Positions 12,267 through 26,198 of a DNA stretch of 64,000 nucleotides are shown here, one piece after another. Origin of the DNA: Hevea brasiliensis (Eukaryota; Streptophyta; Magnoliopsida; Malpighiales; Euphorbiaceae); the NCBI RefSeq assembly GCF_030052815.1, contig NC_079495.1, positions 32,087,967-32,151,966 on the forward strand, in the 5' to 3' direction. Position 1 is the stretch's first letter. Each line of letters starts with the position of its first letter. The position numbers were made by a program, and so were the translations under genes. The notes below the pieces were generated by a model, which was not told where the DNA came from, ran no database searches, and was given only the letters and a program-made list of their open reading frames with translations.

Positions 12267-15200
12267 TGTGACACCCCTTACCCATCTACTATATAGCCGA
12301 GTAAGATATGTCACGCAGTGTATCGGAACACCCTATTTTTATCTCAATCATTTTTATTCTTCCTTAATTTATTTTTATCATCGTTATGAAGTACAATATA
12401 TTTCATTTAAGTCATTCATTGAAATTATAATTTATTTAAGGTTTCGCAAAATTTTATAGAAAATCCGGCAGAGTATCGGCTAAAAATGGATAAAACAGTT
12501 CTTCGGAACCTGAGAAAAACACTTCCAAAATTCTCAATCAATCCCAAACTCCATTTCATCATCAAAATCTCAATATTTTTCAATAACATTTCCATTTCTC
12601 AATCATTCATTTCATATGATATTCATGTAAGAGTCATCAATAAATATTCACTTTTTCATTCATAAACATAATTTTCACTATTTAGATTGAAAACAAAATA
12701 CATTAAATGAGTTTCAATTTCACATGAGAAAGTAAAAGTTAATTACAAAATATCAAAATAAAACCTAGTGTCCTACCAATGCACTGATGATGGTGAGATG
12801 ACACGGACACTATGCAGAGCTGCAGAAGGTCTCATCCAGTCTGTGGTCTACTGGGCTCTCGGTCAGTCTCTCCAGAACCTACGCGTGGTAAAAAGCAAAG
12901 TGATAAGAAATAATGCTTAGTGGTGCCAATAATAAAATAAAAAAGAAATAATAGAAAATAAATATGCAGTGTATGTTCTGATGTCTTATGCAAAAAATTT
13001 TTCGATCATTATTGGTAATCTTATTTATTATGTACTTGTTATATTCATAATTTCATTAAATTTATTCACTTTCATTTTTGATTGCCCAAGTAACCTATAC
13101 TGGATGATTGGACTGGATAAACGGATAAACTGGCACTGGGTATCTAGTACCTCGGGCCGTCACACCATCGGTCACATATGCATCTCCCGGTGTGCAATAG
13201 AACAACTAATAAGTTGTAATAACATTAGGCATAAGGCCAAGTATCAACACAATGTCAGAATAGCTAAAAGCCATAAAATTACAGAATGGCATAATGCCAT
13301 GTGCTGTACTGCTAACTAAACCCTATTGGCATGCCAACCTATCCAAACCAATCTTGCTCGGTGTACTAAGGCATGTTACACTTTTAAATGTTACAATTCT
13401 TGAAATTTAAGTTTAGGTGTTACTATTCATTTCATTAGTCAACTAAAATGTTGACCTTTGCATAGACAATAGGTACATTGGTTCTAATACTCCCAACATA
13501 CCACATTTTGCATTCTAAAATTGTTGGTATTGGTTGCCAATACCATTTCTAAGCTTTGTGTTAGTTATTCAAAATTTTTAGATTTCAAGCCTCATATTTA
13601 CTATTCCATTGGTCATTTATACAGTAGGAATTTGGCAAAATTGTCTTCATGAAAGTTGTTCCTTATTTTGTCTAGTTACATTTCCTTTTTTGAATCACTC
13701 AATTTGGAGTTTTGTAACTCAAGTTATGGCCTAAAAACCATAACTGGCCGGATTGGACAGAATCCAAAATTCTGGGCAAAACTGGTTCTGCTATATTTGG
13801 TAACCTAAGTTTGGTTTGTAATTTGACTAGGTTGTGGTCAGAATTTGGATTTGTGTTCTTCATGAAAGTTGTAGATCTATGTCTCAGATTTCTGCTGGTA
13901 AAATTTCAGGTCAATTGGACCTTTTTACAATGAGTTATGACTAAATGAATAAACACTATTCATTTGATCATTTTGCCCAGGCAGAATGTAGGTCACCCGG
14001 ATTAGGGAAATTTTTAGGCCAACTTAGTTTGGTTTTCTGGGTAGGGTTTCTTCACCAAAGTAGTGCCATTATGTGTCTAGTTTCATGTCCAATTGGCGTT
14101 GCACCAATTGAACTTCTACAACTCCATTTATAGCTGCCCAAACCTGGTGGACTCATGCTCAGTCCTGCAGGTCAGCCAAGGCAGCTCACCCATACACAAA
14201 TGCCAAGCCTCAACTCACTTTATTTCCTCATTATACACATTCAAATGGTCACTAATTGACCATTACAAGATTAATGAACCATTACATGAGCAAACCCTAG
14301 AATTGTTCAAGTGTCCAATTTTTTTCATTTCATACATGCACAATTCTTGCATTTCACTTACTTAATTATGTTCAATACCCCATCCACTACCAAAGGCTGC
14401 TCATAACCATTTTTCTACCAAGAAAAATCATCAAACCCTAGCTAAACCTAGCTTCCAAAAATTGTAAGTTTCACACACACACTTATTTGCTTTATTTCTT
14501 TATATTTCCTAGACAATTCATGCCATTGAACATGAATTAAAGCAAAAGGAGTAAGAATTGGACACTAACCTTGTTGGACCAGAATTTCTCCCTTCACAAA
14601 TTTCAGTTTCTTGGCAGCCAAACACATTGCCAAGTTGTATAGACAAGTTTTGTTGAAGTGGACTTAAGGTTTAGGGGAGTAGAATCAAGGTTTGGAAGAG
14701 GTGTGGAAACTTCTTCAATGGAGAAAGGGAAATGAGCAGCCGGCTGGTTGAGGAAGAAGAGCTGATTGCTTTTCATTTTTTTTGTGTCACTTATCCTCTT
14801 TTATTAGTTAATTAATTGGTGACTTAATGTGATTGGTGGAAAAGGGTTTAATGACATCATGTGATGTCAAAATTGATATTTTATCTCATTTTCCTTTCCT
14901 TTCCTCTCTACTCATTTTTAATTTAATTTTTAGTAATATTTATTCACATTTTATGTCATAATAATTATTTACTTAACTGGACAAGTCGGCCAAAAATCAC
15001 ATTTGAAGGCGAAATAACTAAAATGCCCTTCATTTGGCTTAATAGACCAAAATTATCTGTACCGATTGAAAAATTTTTCTAAGCATTTTCTTAGCATTCT
15101 AATGCCATAGGAACCTCAATGACCATTCTCTAGAGTCCCAAAAATTATTTTATGAATTGTTCCTTGGGTCTAGGGCTCTTAGTTGTGAGAACCGTAACTT

Positions 15201-15412
15201 CCCACTAGGTTACCCATCGCTAGGGCACTGTCTCTTTTAACTTGGTTGTATTTTATTTCTAAAATTTTTTCTAAATTTTTCTTATTAATATTTGAGTTAA
15301 TTATGGTTCCTCACTTCAATTTAAAAATTTTTCCGGACGTTCTAGCTATCCGGACCGACATTGGTCACCGAAGCAGTAGAATGTACGGAGTTGCTACAGG
15401 GAGGGTGTTACA
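12267..15412 (-). repeat. 5' LTR of the minus-strand gypsy element
   Basis: This is a 3.15 kb intact LTR, TGTGACACCCC on the plus-strand left and GGGAGGGTGTTACA on the right. On the minus strand it has the U3 palindrome core TCCGGA near 15350, the GC-rich block near 15165-15240, two TTCATGAA modules (13646-13653, 13859-13866) and the hairpin block near 12900. It should contain the promoter, but I could not pick a TATA box with confidence in such AT-rich DNA. Confidence 0.85.
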
Positions 15413-15733
15413 AGTATTTTATTGATATTTTATGCAACCTAAACTTTTGTAATTATCAATAAAATTATCAATTAAATACTTATTATGTTCATTATTTGAT
15501 AATAATTTATTAAAATGTAATTTAGTTGCCCTAGTAACCTATGCGAATTTGACCGGACTGGATAAACGGGTAAACTGGTACTGGGTACCAAGTACCTCAG
15601 GCCATCACACCATCGGTCACAAAGTGCCTCCAGGTGTGCAACATAACAACTAATAAGCCATAATAAACATCGGGCACAAGGCCAAGTGTAGTATAGCAAA
15701 ATGGCCATAGGCCATAATATCATAGAATGGCAT

Positions 15734-18700
15734 TGTCACACCCTACCCCTCTGTAAGGCATAACATGATCCTGTAGTATACCTAATGAATTACCAACTTT
15801 GTCTACTGATAATCCATTAAATACGCTACAAGGGATTTTAAAACTTCTCTTACTTCTTTTTACAGTGGTGAGCACTATTTACAGGTGTTAAAATTTTTTT
15901 TGAACTGAAGTGAAACAGCTAACACATTTGAATTATTAGTAATTTTTATAAAAATTTTGGCGGAATGCCATCTGTATTTTGAATAAAACAGTTCTTCAAA
16001 AACCTGTAAAAAGCACTTCAAATATATTTCTCAATCTTAAACTCCAACATTTAATCAACACAATATGTTTCTCAACTCAAATCCACAATAATTTTTCAAT
16101 ATTTCCAAAGGCTGAGATAAAAGAAATATAGTACAAATTTTATAAGCCAAAATAATTCATAATTTATTTTACAACTTCAATGTACAATTTTAGTTTACAA
16201 CTGCTCAAAACCAAGAACACTATATACATACAGTGAACATACATTACAATACAAAATGCAAAATATGGTATACTCAATATACCCGATGATCTCTCACTGA
16301 AGCACTAGCAGCCTAGTCTGCTGCCCTGTCAGTCTGTCTACCTGCGACAGCAATGAAAAGCTATCACTGAGCCATTATCTTAGTGGTGCACAACATTAAC
16401 CAAATACAACTTTAAATCACAAATCATAAGTCATACAAATAGTGGATACTTAAAACCATAGTTAAATTCAAAGACGATGAATGTCATAAAGAATTTAAAC
16501 TCCATTTCACAATATCACAATAAATCTCAATAAGTCAAAACATGGTTAAATTCAAAAGACAGTGAATGTCAATAAGAATTTAAACTCCCTTTTCACAATC
16601 TCACAATACATATCAATAAATCACACACAGCTTAATCATGTTCCAAAGTTCAATTCGTCCCAAAAGCCGATGGCTAATGAGGAATTCAATTCACCCCAAA
16701 AGCCAATGGCTAATGAGGAATAACATAGCTAGCTAGCAATAATATGAGTACTCATTCTATTCATCCTCAACAGGCACACACCTCAACACTTCAGCCAGAG
16801 AGGGAATTCAATTCGTCCCACTAGACAAGCTAGCGAGGAATTCAATCAATACACATGATAGTCGTGGTTTCAAACCATTTACAATGCTTTTCAATCAATA
16901 AGTATCCATTAAATATCATTCAAACAATTTTTCATAGTTTCAAACTATTTACAATGCTTTTCAAGCAATAAGAATCCATTCAAACACATTTCTACAATTT
17001 AAAATAATAATATACAAATAGTCATAATTTATTTCAATTGAAAATTCAAAAGAAATAACTGTTGTGCACAAACCTCTAATAACTGTCTCTTGGCTCTGAC
17101 TCAGTGTTTCCTTCCCTTTCCCTGAATCTTTGCTAACTGAGAAACACAATTTGAAGTGTTTCAGTACTCATTTAAACTGTCTCTAACGATAATGCTTAAT
17201 AATTAATTCATTGAATTCTATTAATTCCTTAGTCAACCTAAGATGTCGACCCTCGATGCATTCTAGGTGAATTAGGTTTTAATGTTATCAATGTGTCATA
17301 TCTAATAGCCTTTTCGTATTGGTACATGTTACCAAATTCATTTCCATGTATATTGTGTTTTATTGTAATTTGTCGGATTCCCATATACTAATTTGACCTA
17401 GTCGGATGACCTAGTTTCCTTGATTTTCGAGTTTCGGTCAAAACTACAAACTTGTAGATCTATGTCTTATTGCATGCGGGGCAAAATTTCAGGTCATTCT
17501 GAGTTGTGTAGACCAAGTTATGGTCAAATTACCAATGCTGGTCAGAATGCATCAAAATGGTCACTTTAGGTCATTTTTAGGTCACTTTTGGTTCGGCCAG
17601 TTTTTTGACCCGAACTCGTGCAAGCTATTTGGCTTGCTTATGATCATTTCTGGGTGTGGGTGTCTTCATAAGACTTGTAGATATATGTCTTAACTATTCA
17701 TGGTAAAAATTTCAGGTCAATTGGACCTGTTTTGAGTGATTTATGGCCAAAACACTAACTGCTGCCCAAATCTTCAATTTTCCGGCCTTAAATGCACTAA
17801 TCCGGATTTAGTCATTTTTCAAGTTGCCTTCCAAGCAGAATTTTGGTAAGCTTCCTTCATGAAAGTTGGCACTTTTTGTGCCTAGTTTCACCTCCAATTG
17901 GTCTCATACCAATTGGAGCCACACACTTAAGGTTCTAAGCCCAAAACATACACTGCCCTATACACACTCTTCATCACATGCCAAAGGACACATTCTATGC
18001 TTACCAAGTCACTTCCTTCATGCCATTTCTGTTTTGTACCATAACATAAACACATTTCACAACACATTTTTGGTCATTTTGGCAGCTTATAACCACACTC
18101 AATATGCACATTATAGTTCAGAATTTACCAAGTCCAAATTACAAACAATTTAACCACATGACAAGCTCATTTACATGTCCACATTCAAACCCTTATACAC
18201 ATGTACAAGCTGCCATAACAAGCACCATAATTCAATCATATAATTCCATAAACCAAACCATGACATAACATATTTTGGTCCACACTTCAAATTGCCGATT
18301 CATACACCTCTCTCAATTAACTTCTAAGCTTCCAAAATCAAGTGTAGATTCACATACATTTAGTATACATCACCCAATTTATTCCTATACAAATAAACAC
18401 TTCATCAACACTTTAATCTACCATTTACATGCAAGGATAAACTATTCTTATGGAGTTTCCATGGCTGCCAAAAGTATACATCTCGCTTAAAACATCAAAC
18501 TCTAAAAATCTTTCCACAATTCAACTACCCATAACATCCATACAAAGTTTAATGAAATAAACATAAAAAATACCTACTTACCACTTTTGAAACTCTTCAA
18601 AACTTCACCAAAACTTGATCTTCTTGTTGCCTATCTACTGCCCAAGTGGTGTAGAGCAATTTTAGTGAAGGGAGCTAGTGGAAAAATGGCTTGGATCATA

Positions 18701-19453
18701 CTTGCATGAAGGTTCAAGGTGGGACGGCAATGGAGGATTGTTCTTGACCATTTTCGGTTGGTTTTGGAATTGTTGGAGAAGATGGGTTTCTGCTGTCCAA
18801 ATGAAGGTGTATTGGTCCTCTTTAGGTGTTAGTGGAGTACTAAGTGAAGGTTATAACATTTGTTTATTCTAAAGTTTCTTTATTCCCACATTAAGCTCCT
18901 ATCTTTTGCTATTTACATTAGGTACCACCAATTTAATTTTTGATGACATTTTCCAAGTGTAATATCATTTATTTTTAATGGACATTTAGGTAAAAAGACA
19001 ACTCGGGTGTCAAATGACCACAATGCCCCTGTTCGGGTTCCATTCTCGATTTTTCGGTAACACTGGATTTTGTCATTTTCTCGATTTCTCACTTTTCTTT
19101 GTACTAATTAATTAATTTTTCTTTGATATTTCTAATGGTATTTATACTTCAATAGACATTTATTTAAGTCCTAAAAATATTTTCCAGGGTTTCCCGCGGT
19201 CCAGGGCTAGTCAACGGTCTACGCCGCGATTTCCCAGTGCGGTCACCCATCGCTAGGGTTCTCGGCTCGTTTAACTTGGTTACATTTCATTGTTATTATT
19301 TTTCCTTTGTTTTTCTTGTGTTTTCTTTTCTTGTATTTCATTATTTTATGTCTCCTCATCAATATGCAAGTGTATTTATAGGCATTCTAGCTGTCCGGAC
19401 AGACACTGGTCACCGGAACAGTAGAACGCACTACCGAACATAGGGGTGTTACA
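15734..19453 (-). mobile_element. Gypsy solo LTR (minus), TSD GGCAT
   Basis: It runs from TGTCACACCC at 15734 to GGGGTGTTACA at 19453, about 3.7 kb, with a perfect 5-bp duplication GGCAT at 15729-15733 and 19454-19458. It is inserted in the third block of the 7602-21578 LTR. It has no coding sequence. It contains a perfect 12-base palindrome CTGTCCGGACAG (19391-19402), the GC-rich block (about 19190-19275) and a TTCATGAA module (17856-17863). Its end matches the reverse complement of the 3430-7081 LTR, and parts of its middle resemble the 3' LTR at 62636. Confidence 0.88.
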
Positions 19454-19458
19454 GGCAT

Positions 19459-21578
19459 GAAATGTCATAAATCATAAAATGACATAATGCCATATGCAGT
19501 ACTGCTATCAGAACCTTATTGGCATACGAACCTATCCAAACCAATCATACTAGGCATACTAAGGCATATTGCAAAGTTAATTGTATAATTCTTTGTATTT
19601 GATATTTAGTAGTTACTATTCACCTTACTAGTCAACCAAAATGTTGACCTTTTCATAAACAATAGGTATGTTAATTCTAATAACACTAACATACCACATT
19701 TTGAATATTATATGTGTTGGCATTGGTTGCTAAATTCAATTCCAATCCCAATGGACATTATCTTAAATTTTCAATTTTAGTTCACCTAAGTTCACTATTC
19801 CATTAGGCCTTTCTACAGTAAAACTTGGGTTATACTCTCTTCATCAAAGTTATTCCTTTTTGTGTCTAATTTAATTTTCTTTTTGAATCACTCCATTTGG
19901 AGTTTTTTAGCTCAAGTTATGCCATTTTTTTTAAGGCTGGCCGGATTGATTCTTACCCAGAATTTTTGGGCAGAAATGGTTCTGGCAGTTTTGGTGTCCT
20001 GACTTTGGCTAGCATTTCGGATGGTTTATGATTAAAATTTGGGTTTATATTCTTTGTGAAAGTTGTCCAAAATTGTCTAAGCTTTCCATTGATATAAAAC
20101 TCAGGTCAATTGGACATTTCTACACTGAGTTATGACCATTTGAACAAACACTGTTCATTTGGTCATTTTCTAAGGCTAGTATGTTAGTCACCGGATTGAG
20201 GTAGCTTTTAGGTCAACTTAAGTTAGTTTTCTGGGTAGGGTTTCTTCAACAAAAATGTGGCATTATGTGTCAAAATTCACCTTCAATTGGCCTTACACCA
20301 ATTGGAGTTACACCAGTCCAATTAGGACTGACCAAATACACTGGACTCAAAGGGTCTAGAATCACAATAATGAGGCAGCATACCAAATCAATTCTTAGTG
20401 CCACAATTCATTCTAAATTAGGGTCAATTCACCTCAAATGATCATTAATTGACCATTGGAACACCAATTAAATAGCCAAGCACCAAATCCCCAATTATCC
20501 CTAAACCCTAATTCCCAAATTTTCAAATCTTGCACTACACATGAAATTCAAGATTTAAATGCATATAGTCTTATCATAAGCCATCTCTACACACTTTAAA
20601 TTCATTGAAGTCATACTACCTTTCATTCATGGCTGCCGAAAATTAGATAGCATCCCCACATGCATATTTTTGTCCAATTTCTTCAATTTCTAACTCAATT
20701 CCTAGTTCTAAATAAGAAGATAAAGAGAGAGAGAGAGAGAAAACTAGGCACTAACCTATTTTGATGATTTTCTAGGGTATCCAATCTTCCACTTTCTCTT
20801 CAATTCTTGGTAGCCAAGCACTCTAGCAAGGTTGGGTGACAAGTTTTAATGAAAGAATTCATAGATTTTGGGGTGAGAAATCAAAGGATTTGAAGGTTGA
20901 AAAGAGAAAGAGTTATGGAGGAAAGGGAGAGAAAATGAGTTATGGAGGAAAGGGAGAGAGAACTCTTGGCCAGCTAAAGAAGATGAAGAAAACACCAGAA
21001 TTTTTTTTGCCCATTTATCTCTTTTTAATAGTTTAATAAGGGTTTGTCAAAATATGATCGGTGGGAAAATTTTAAATGACATCATTATGATGTCATAATG
21101 AGCATTAACTTACATTTTATGTCATAAATTTCACTTACTCAATTGGACAAGTTGGTCAAAAATCATCTCTGAAGGTGAAATGACCAAAATATCCTTCGTT
21201 TTGCTTATCGGACTAAAATTGTCTATACTGATTTAGAAAATTTTCTTCATGTTTTCTTGTCATTCTATCGCTATCTAAGGCTCTATAACTCTTCACTGAA
21301 GTCCCAAAAATTATTTTACAGGGTTCCCCTCGGGTTTCGGGTTACTAACTGTCTTTGCAGTCGCTTTCCGCTAGGTCACCCATCGCTGTAGCTTAGGCTC
21401 ATTTAACTTTGTTGTATTTTATTTCTTCAATTTTTTCTTAATTTTTCTTATCATTATTTGAGTTATTTATGACTCCTCAATCTAGTTTAAATATAGTTTT
21501 AGACATTCTGGCTATCCGGACAGACATCTGTCACTGGAACAGTAGAATGTACAAACTATCTAAAGAGAGGGCATTACA
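19459..21578 (-). repeat. Last and largest piece of the 7602-21578 solo LTR
   Basis: This is the U3 side of that LTR. It holds a purine-rich repeat with two nearly identical 'tatggaggaaagggagagagaa' type units near 20914-20960, the GC-rich block near 21320-21400 and the palindrome-like CTATCCGGACAG (21512-21523). The open frame at 20836-21036 falls in this purine-rich part and looks accidental. Confidence 0.7.
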
Positions 21579-21583
21579 TTTTT

Positions 21584-24076
21584 AACCAATTAAATTTAGA
21601 CAAAAATATATATACAAGGAGACAAATTTGACCAAAAGAAAATTTATCTTCTTCCTTGCTCCTTCATTTGGTCGAACCTCCATGGAAGACACCTCCACCA
21701 TATTTTTAAGCTTTCTAGCTTGAATTTCTTCCTCATCTCACACCAAAACCCATAGTTGTCTTCACAAAAAATTGATCCCACACCTAGAGGAAGATAGTGG
21801 TAGCCAAGAAGTGAAGGAAAATTGAAGTTTAGGCAAGTCCAAGTTGGGCACAAGTGAGGTTAGTGCTTATTCTTCTTTCCTCCCTTCTTTAAACATTGAA
21901 TTTGAGTTAAGATGAGTTGATATTGCATGAAAAATTAAAGAAATTAATGAGTATGTGAGGGAACAAATTTTTGGCAGCCATGAATAAAGGGTGGTTTTGA
22001 TGACTTCTAATGGAATTAAAGTGGTGTAGTGATGGCTCTTGATGAGCATAAGTAGATTAGAATCTTAAATTTTATGTATGGTGTAAGATTTGTGACATTG
22101 GAAATTAGGGTTTGAGCCAAAATTAGGGTTTTGCTAAATTATTATTGAGTTGGTGTTCTTAAGGTCAATTAGTGACTATTTGACATAGTTTGACCTTAAA
22201 ATGGAAGTGATTGTGTCATTGAATTATGACTTGGAGGTGCTGCCCTTTTGCTGGAAATTCTGAACCTTGAGTCCAGTGGGTTTGGGCAGCCATAAGTTGA
22301 ATTGTGTAGATTCAATTGGTGTAAGGCCAACTGAAGGTGAAACTAAGGACATAAAACCACATTTTTCATGAAGAGACCCTTCTAAGAAAACCAACAAAAA
22401 GTGACCTAAAATTGACTTAAATCCGGGTAACCAAAATTTGGACCTGGAAAAATGACCATATAAATAGTGATTATTCAAATGGCCATAACTTTGTATAGAG
22501 AGGTCCAAATGACCTGATTCTTAAACCCATGGAAAGCATAGATATAGTAGAACAACTTTCATAAAGAACAATAATCCAAATTCTGACCATAACCTAATCA
22601 AATTGCTAACCAAAATTAACTTATCAAAAGTGCTAGAACCAAAAATTGCCTAGAAATTCTGGACATTGACCAATCCGGCTAGTTATGGTAAAAATGCTAT
22701 AACTTGAGCTAAAAAACGCCAAATGGAGTGATTCAAAAAGGGAATTAAAGTAGAGACATTAAGGAACAACTTTGATGAAGGAGAGTTAGCCAAAATCCCA
22801 CTGTAGATTAGTCCAATAGAATAGTAAACTTAGGTGACAAAAAACTGAAATTTTGGAAATACTTCTAGGAAGACTTGAATTACAATTGGTAACTAATGCC
22901 AACTAGTTTATAACCCAAAATGTGGTACTACCATAAATTTAGAATTTGTATTCCTATTATTTATGAAATAGTCAACATTTACATGAATAGTAATGTGAAT
23001 AGCAAGCACAATAACATGATTCAAAATGATATGAAAAGCTAAGATGAAGGCCTAAAACTTTATTTTAGGGACCTAGAACCAATTTTAAGCCTAAGTGCTT
23101 GAAATCGTATGACAAAGAAGATAAAAAAATCCTAAAACTGCTAGACTTACAGGGTTCAGCACCCTGGACAGTCATTAATCAATTGATTATAACTAGAGTT
23201 ATACTACTTTAAAGTGAATGATTCAAAAGGGAATTTAAAGTTAACACATAAAGAAACAAATTCTATGAAGGAAGTATGGGTAAATGGACCATGCATCTTG
23301 GCCATTGCAAGAGGAAATTAGGATATAAAATCTGAAATCCATGAAATTTTCATGGACAACTTGGGATATGAACGGTAGCCCATTCAAATGATTTAATGAA
23401 TACCTAAATCATGTGAGTAGATAGTTGGAACTTGTATTCCTATCATAAATAGAACTTATGAGACATTGCCAACATAACTTGAAATGTGAATTGTAATTAC
23501 CATAAATGAAATGTTGAAGGTGTAAATGATGTGCAAATGTTATTTGGGACTTATGTTCCCATTATGAGTAAAAATGAAAATGCTTGAACCTAAGTGACAT
23601 GTGAGATGATGTGATTGATAATGAGTGATCCATATAAATGAAATTTATGAATACATGCATTAGGTGAAAATGAGTTTGGACATTGTGTTTCCACTAGGAA
23701 TAGAATTAAAATGCTATAAAGTATAAATAGAAAATATAATGAAATAATAAAACATATTAACACTTAATGGTACTAATGTGCTCATGTATTACTTAGACAC
23801 GTGTGTCAGATTGGATACACTGGCATGCCAACATGAGATTGATTTAGTAGTACTGCGTAAGGCTTTATGCCCGTTATTATGGCTTTATGCCCGCATTTAT
23901 GGCTTGTATGCTTGACTATTTGTTATCTTGGCTTTTTAGCCATATTGATTGCATATGTGGTTGACATTTTGCGTCCCATGGTATAATGCCCCGAGGCACC
24001 ACGGTGTCCAGTGCTAGCTATATTGATTACATACGTGGTTGACGTTCGCGTCCCATGGTATGACGGCTAGAGACAC
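21584..24076 (+). repeat. Third piece of the 3357 solo LTR
   Basis: This is non-coding LTR sequence. It contains two or three diverged copies of the 'gccataact...tcatgaag' type module and, near its right end, a 78-bp tandem duplication whose units start at 23942 and 24020. Copia A is inserted inside the second unit. Confidence 0.65.
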
Positions 24077-26198
24077 TGTTAGTAGTATGCCCTAAAGCAT
24101 ATCATTTAGTATGTATCTTGTACATGTTTTATTAATAAATGGCTTTTTCACTTTTTCGTTTACATAATATATTTATGTATAATAGAAAAGGTCCATTGAT
24201 ATTTTGTTAGAAATTCTATTCTTAAGTTGTTAAGAATATGAGTGATAGTATTTCTAGCACAAAGTATCATAAATAGGTTCACAATCGAGGATACTTCACA
24301 ATAAGGACATGATTTATCCAGAAAGATTGTATTCATGTTTGTTCTCAAGTTATTTATATGAGATATAAATAAGATGGAATGGTGAGTCTCATGCCATATA
24401 ACAAACATGATAGGCACTTATACATGATAAGTAGGTCGAACCAGTGACATTTATGACATGCACATGGAGTTTACTCTTGTCAATGTATTGTCATAAATCG
24501 TATTAGTGCATATAATCTTTAGACCTGAGATAGCACAGTTATCTTGTATATAGGTGATTTGAGTTTGATACAGCTTTCATACTTGTACTGTGTATGGGTA
24601 TATGGGCATGTGTTGGCTCCTACTAGTTATATATGGAGGTAGGTGTTGATCAAGATGAAATCTGTTCCTCTAAGTAAATAGGGATAAAATCCTATGTTCA
24701 TTTAATTGTTCTTGATGTTTCAAGTTCCTGGCTAGGACAGATAGATTTAATCAGAAAAGAGTTTCTGATGAGAAAATCCTTTTAATCAAGAACTGAAATT
24801 AAAAGAGAACATAATATTCATAGCAAATGGGGTTTGACATAAACCATGACTCCGGCTCGAATTGGGATTTTGTAATAGAGAGATTCTAGTGCAAGGTAAC
24901 ATATGATTATAGGTTCATTTAAGGTAAACCTTACTATAGATTGGTTAGCCATGGCATGCTATGCTAGGTGTTAACCATGCTCTATGAGGTGTATAAAATT
25001 ATTTAGAGAAATCTTTTATGGTAGGAAAGAGTTCTGATGATATTAAGAGCTGATATCATGTCTCATTGCCAATTAGTAATGAGTCTAGTAAGTCACACAC
25101 ATACACAAGTAATCACCAAATTAAATATGATTTAATTAATTAATTAAAGAGTTTAATTGATTAATTAAATATGTTTGGTTTGCAATTAGATTGCAAAGTC
25201 CCTAGATTGCAAAGTCCCTAGCATGGCAAACCAAATCTAGTTTATTGGATGCATAGTATAAGTTAAATTTATATTTAAAGTGTTTAAATATGAATTTAAT
25301 TAATGAGAAATTAATTAATAGAGATTAATTAATTAATTTATATTTGATATAAATTGATTAGAAGAAGAGAAATAATTATTTTGGGTTGAGAACTCAAAAT
25401 TAAGACACAGGGGTATTTTGGTCATTTCACAGGATGACATGTGGCACCATGAGATGGTACACATGGCACTACACATAATCTTGTCATATGTCTTTTAATC
25501 ATATAAGATGATTAAAATCAAGATTAAATATAGGTTTGACACTTGGCACAATGTGATTGGGTCAATTAAACCTAGAGCCAATCAGGAGGTGACATGTGGC
25601 AAGGGTTTTAAGTGATGACCTAGCTATATAAGTGTTGTTATGAGAGTGTAAAACATGTGGGCTACTATTCGCTCTTTGTGCCGCCACCCTTGGCTGCCCT
25701 TCCCCTCTTCTTCTTCATCTCTCATCAATTCAAAGAGATTAGCAAATAATCTCTAGAATTAAAAATGCTAGAAATTGTTTCTAGTGTCCTGTTTACATCT
25801 GTAATCTCTCAAAAGGCAAAACTTGATTTTTTAATTCATAGAAAAAGCTTTAGAAGCTGTTCAAGGGCTACCATAGGTGATCTTGGTGTGGAAAAGCCAG
25901 AGGGACAACATCTGGTGTTCTAAAGACGCATCCCAAAGGTGCCAAACATACTGCAGTGCATCAAAATGTTAGTGCACTTGTTCTTGATCTAATTTAGGGT
26001 TTTAATGGATTAATCTGTTAATTCTAAAATTTTAAATAGCAAATGTAGATTCAAAAATATATTAAAAGAGTTTTAATATGCTGTTTATTATTGAAATCAA
26101 ATAGATTAAAATAAATCTTGCATGATGCATATGACCCTAGATGAAAATTTCGAATTTCAATGATCTAAACTTATGTTTTTCATGCTTTTGCTCCTTCA
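24077..26198 (+). repeat. 5' LTR of copia A
   Basis: This 2.1 kb LTR runs from TGTTAGTAGTATGCCC to GCTCCTTCA. It matches 33566-35671 and the solo LTR 29405-31509 throughout. It alone carries a 16-bp tandem duplication (about 25190-25221, unit ttgcaaagtccctaga). A TTAATTAA-rich stretch lies near 25130-25345. The short open frames inside are shared by all three copies only because the DNA is shared. Confidence 0.9.

Larger units (their letters stand above)
8307..15412 (-). mobile_element. Internally deleted Ty3/gypsy chromovirus (minus), TSD AGTAT
   Basis: The ends are TGTAGCCCCC at 8307 and GGGTGTTACA at 15412, with a perfect 5-bp duplication AGTAT at 8302-8306 and 15413-15417. In minus-strand order it has a full 5' LTR (12267-15412), a primer-binding site (12250-12261), gag, protease, RT and the start of RNase H, then directly the last kilobase of a 3' LTR. 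Most of RNase H, all of integrase, the chromodomain, the polypurine tract and about two thirds of the 3' LTR are missing through one deletion near 9320. The proteins are close to those of the plus-strand chromovirus at 57959-62608, so both belong to the Tekay/Del-like group. Confidence 0.9.
7602..21578 (-). mobile_element. Gypsy solo LTR (minus) carrying two further insertions
   Basis: On the plus strand it begins TGTGACATCCC at 7602 and ends GGGCATTACA at 21578, flanked by TTTTT (7597-7601 and 21579-21583). Its own sequence is in three pieces, 7602-8306, 15418-15733 and 19459-21578, summing to about 3.14 kb. That is almost the length of the intact LTR 12267-15412. The gaps are a gypsy element with TSD AGTAT and a solo LTR with TSD GGCAT. 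A T-run as TSD is weak alone, but the matching subfamily ends and the consistent summed length support it. There is no coding sequence of its own, so it is a solo LTR. Confidence 0.8.

Noticed and set aside
25120..25345. TTAATTAA-rich palindromic stretch as a miniature inverted-repeat transposon
   Set aside because: It is present at the same place in all three LTRs of the copia A family, so it is part of the LTR itself.
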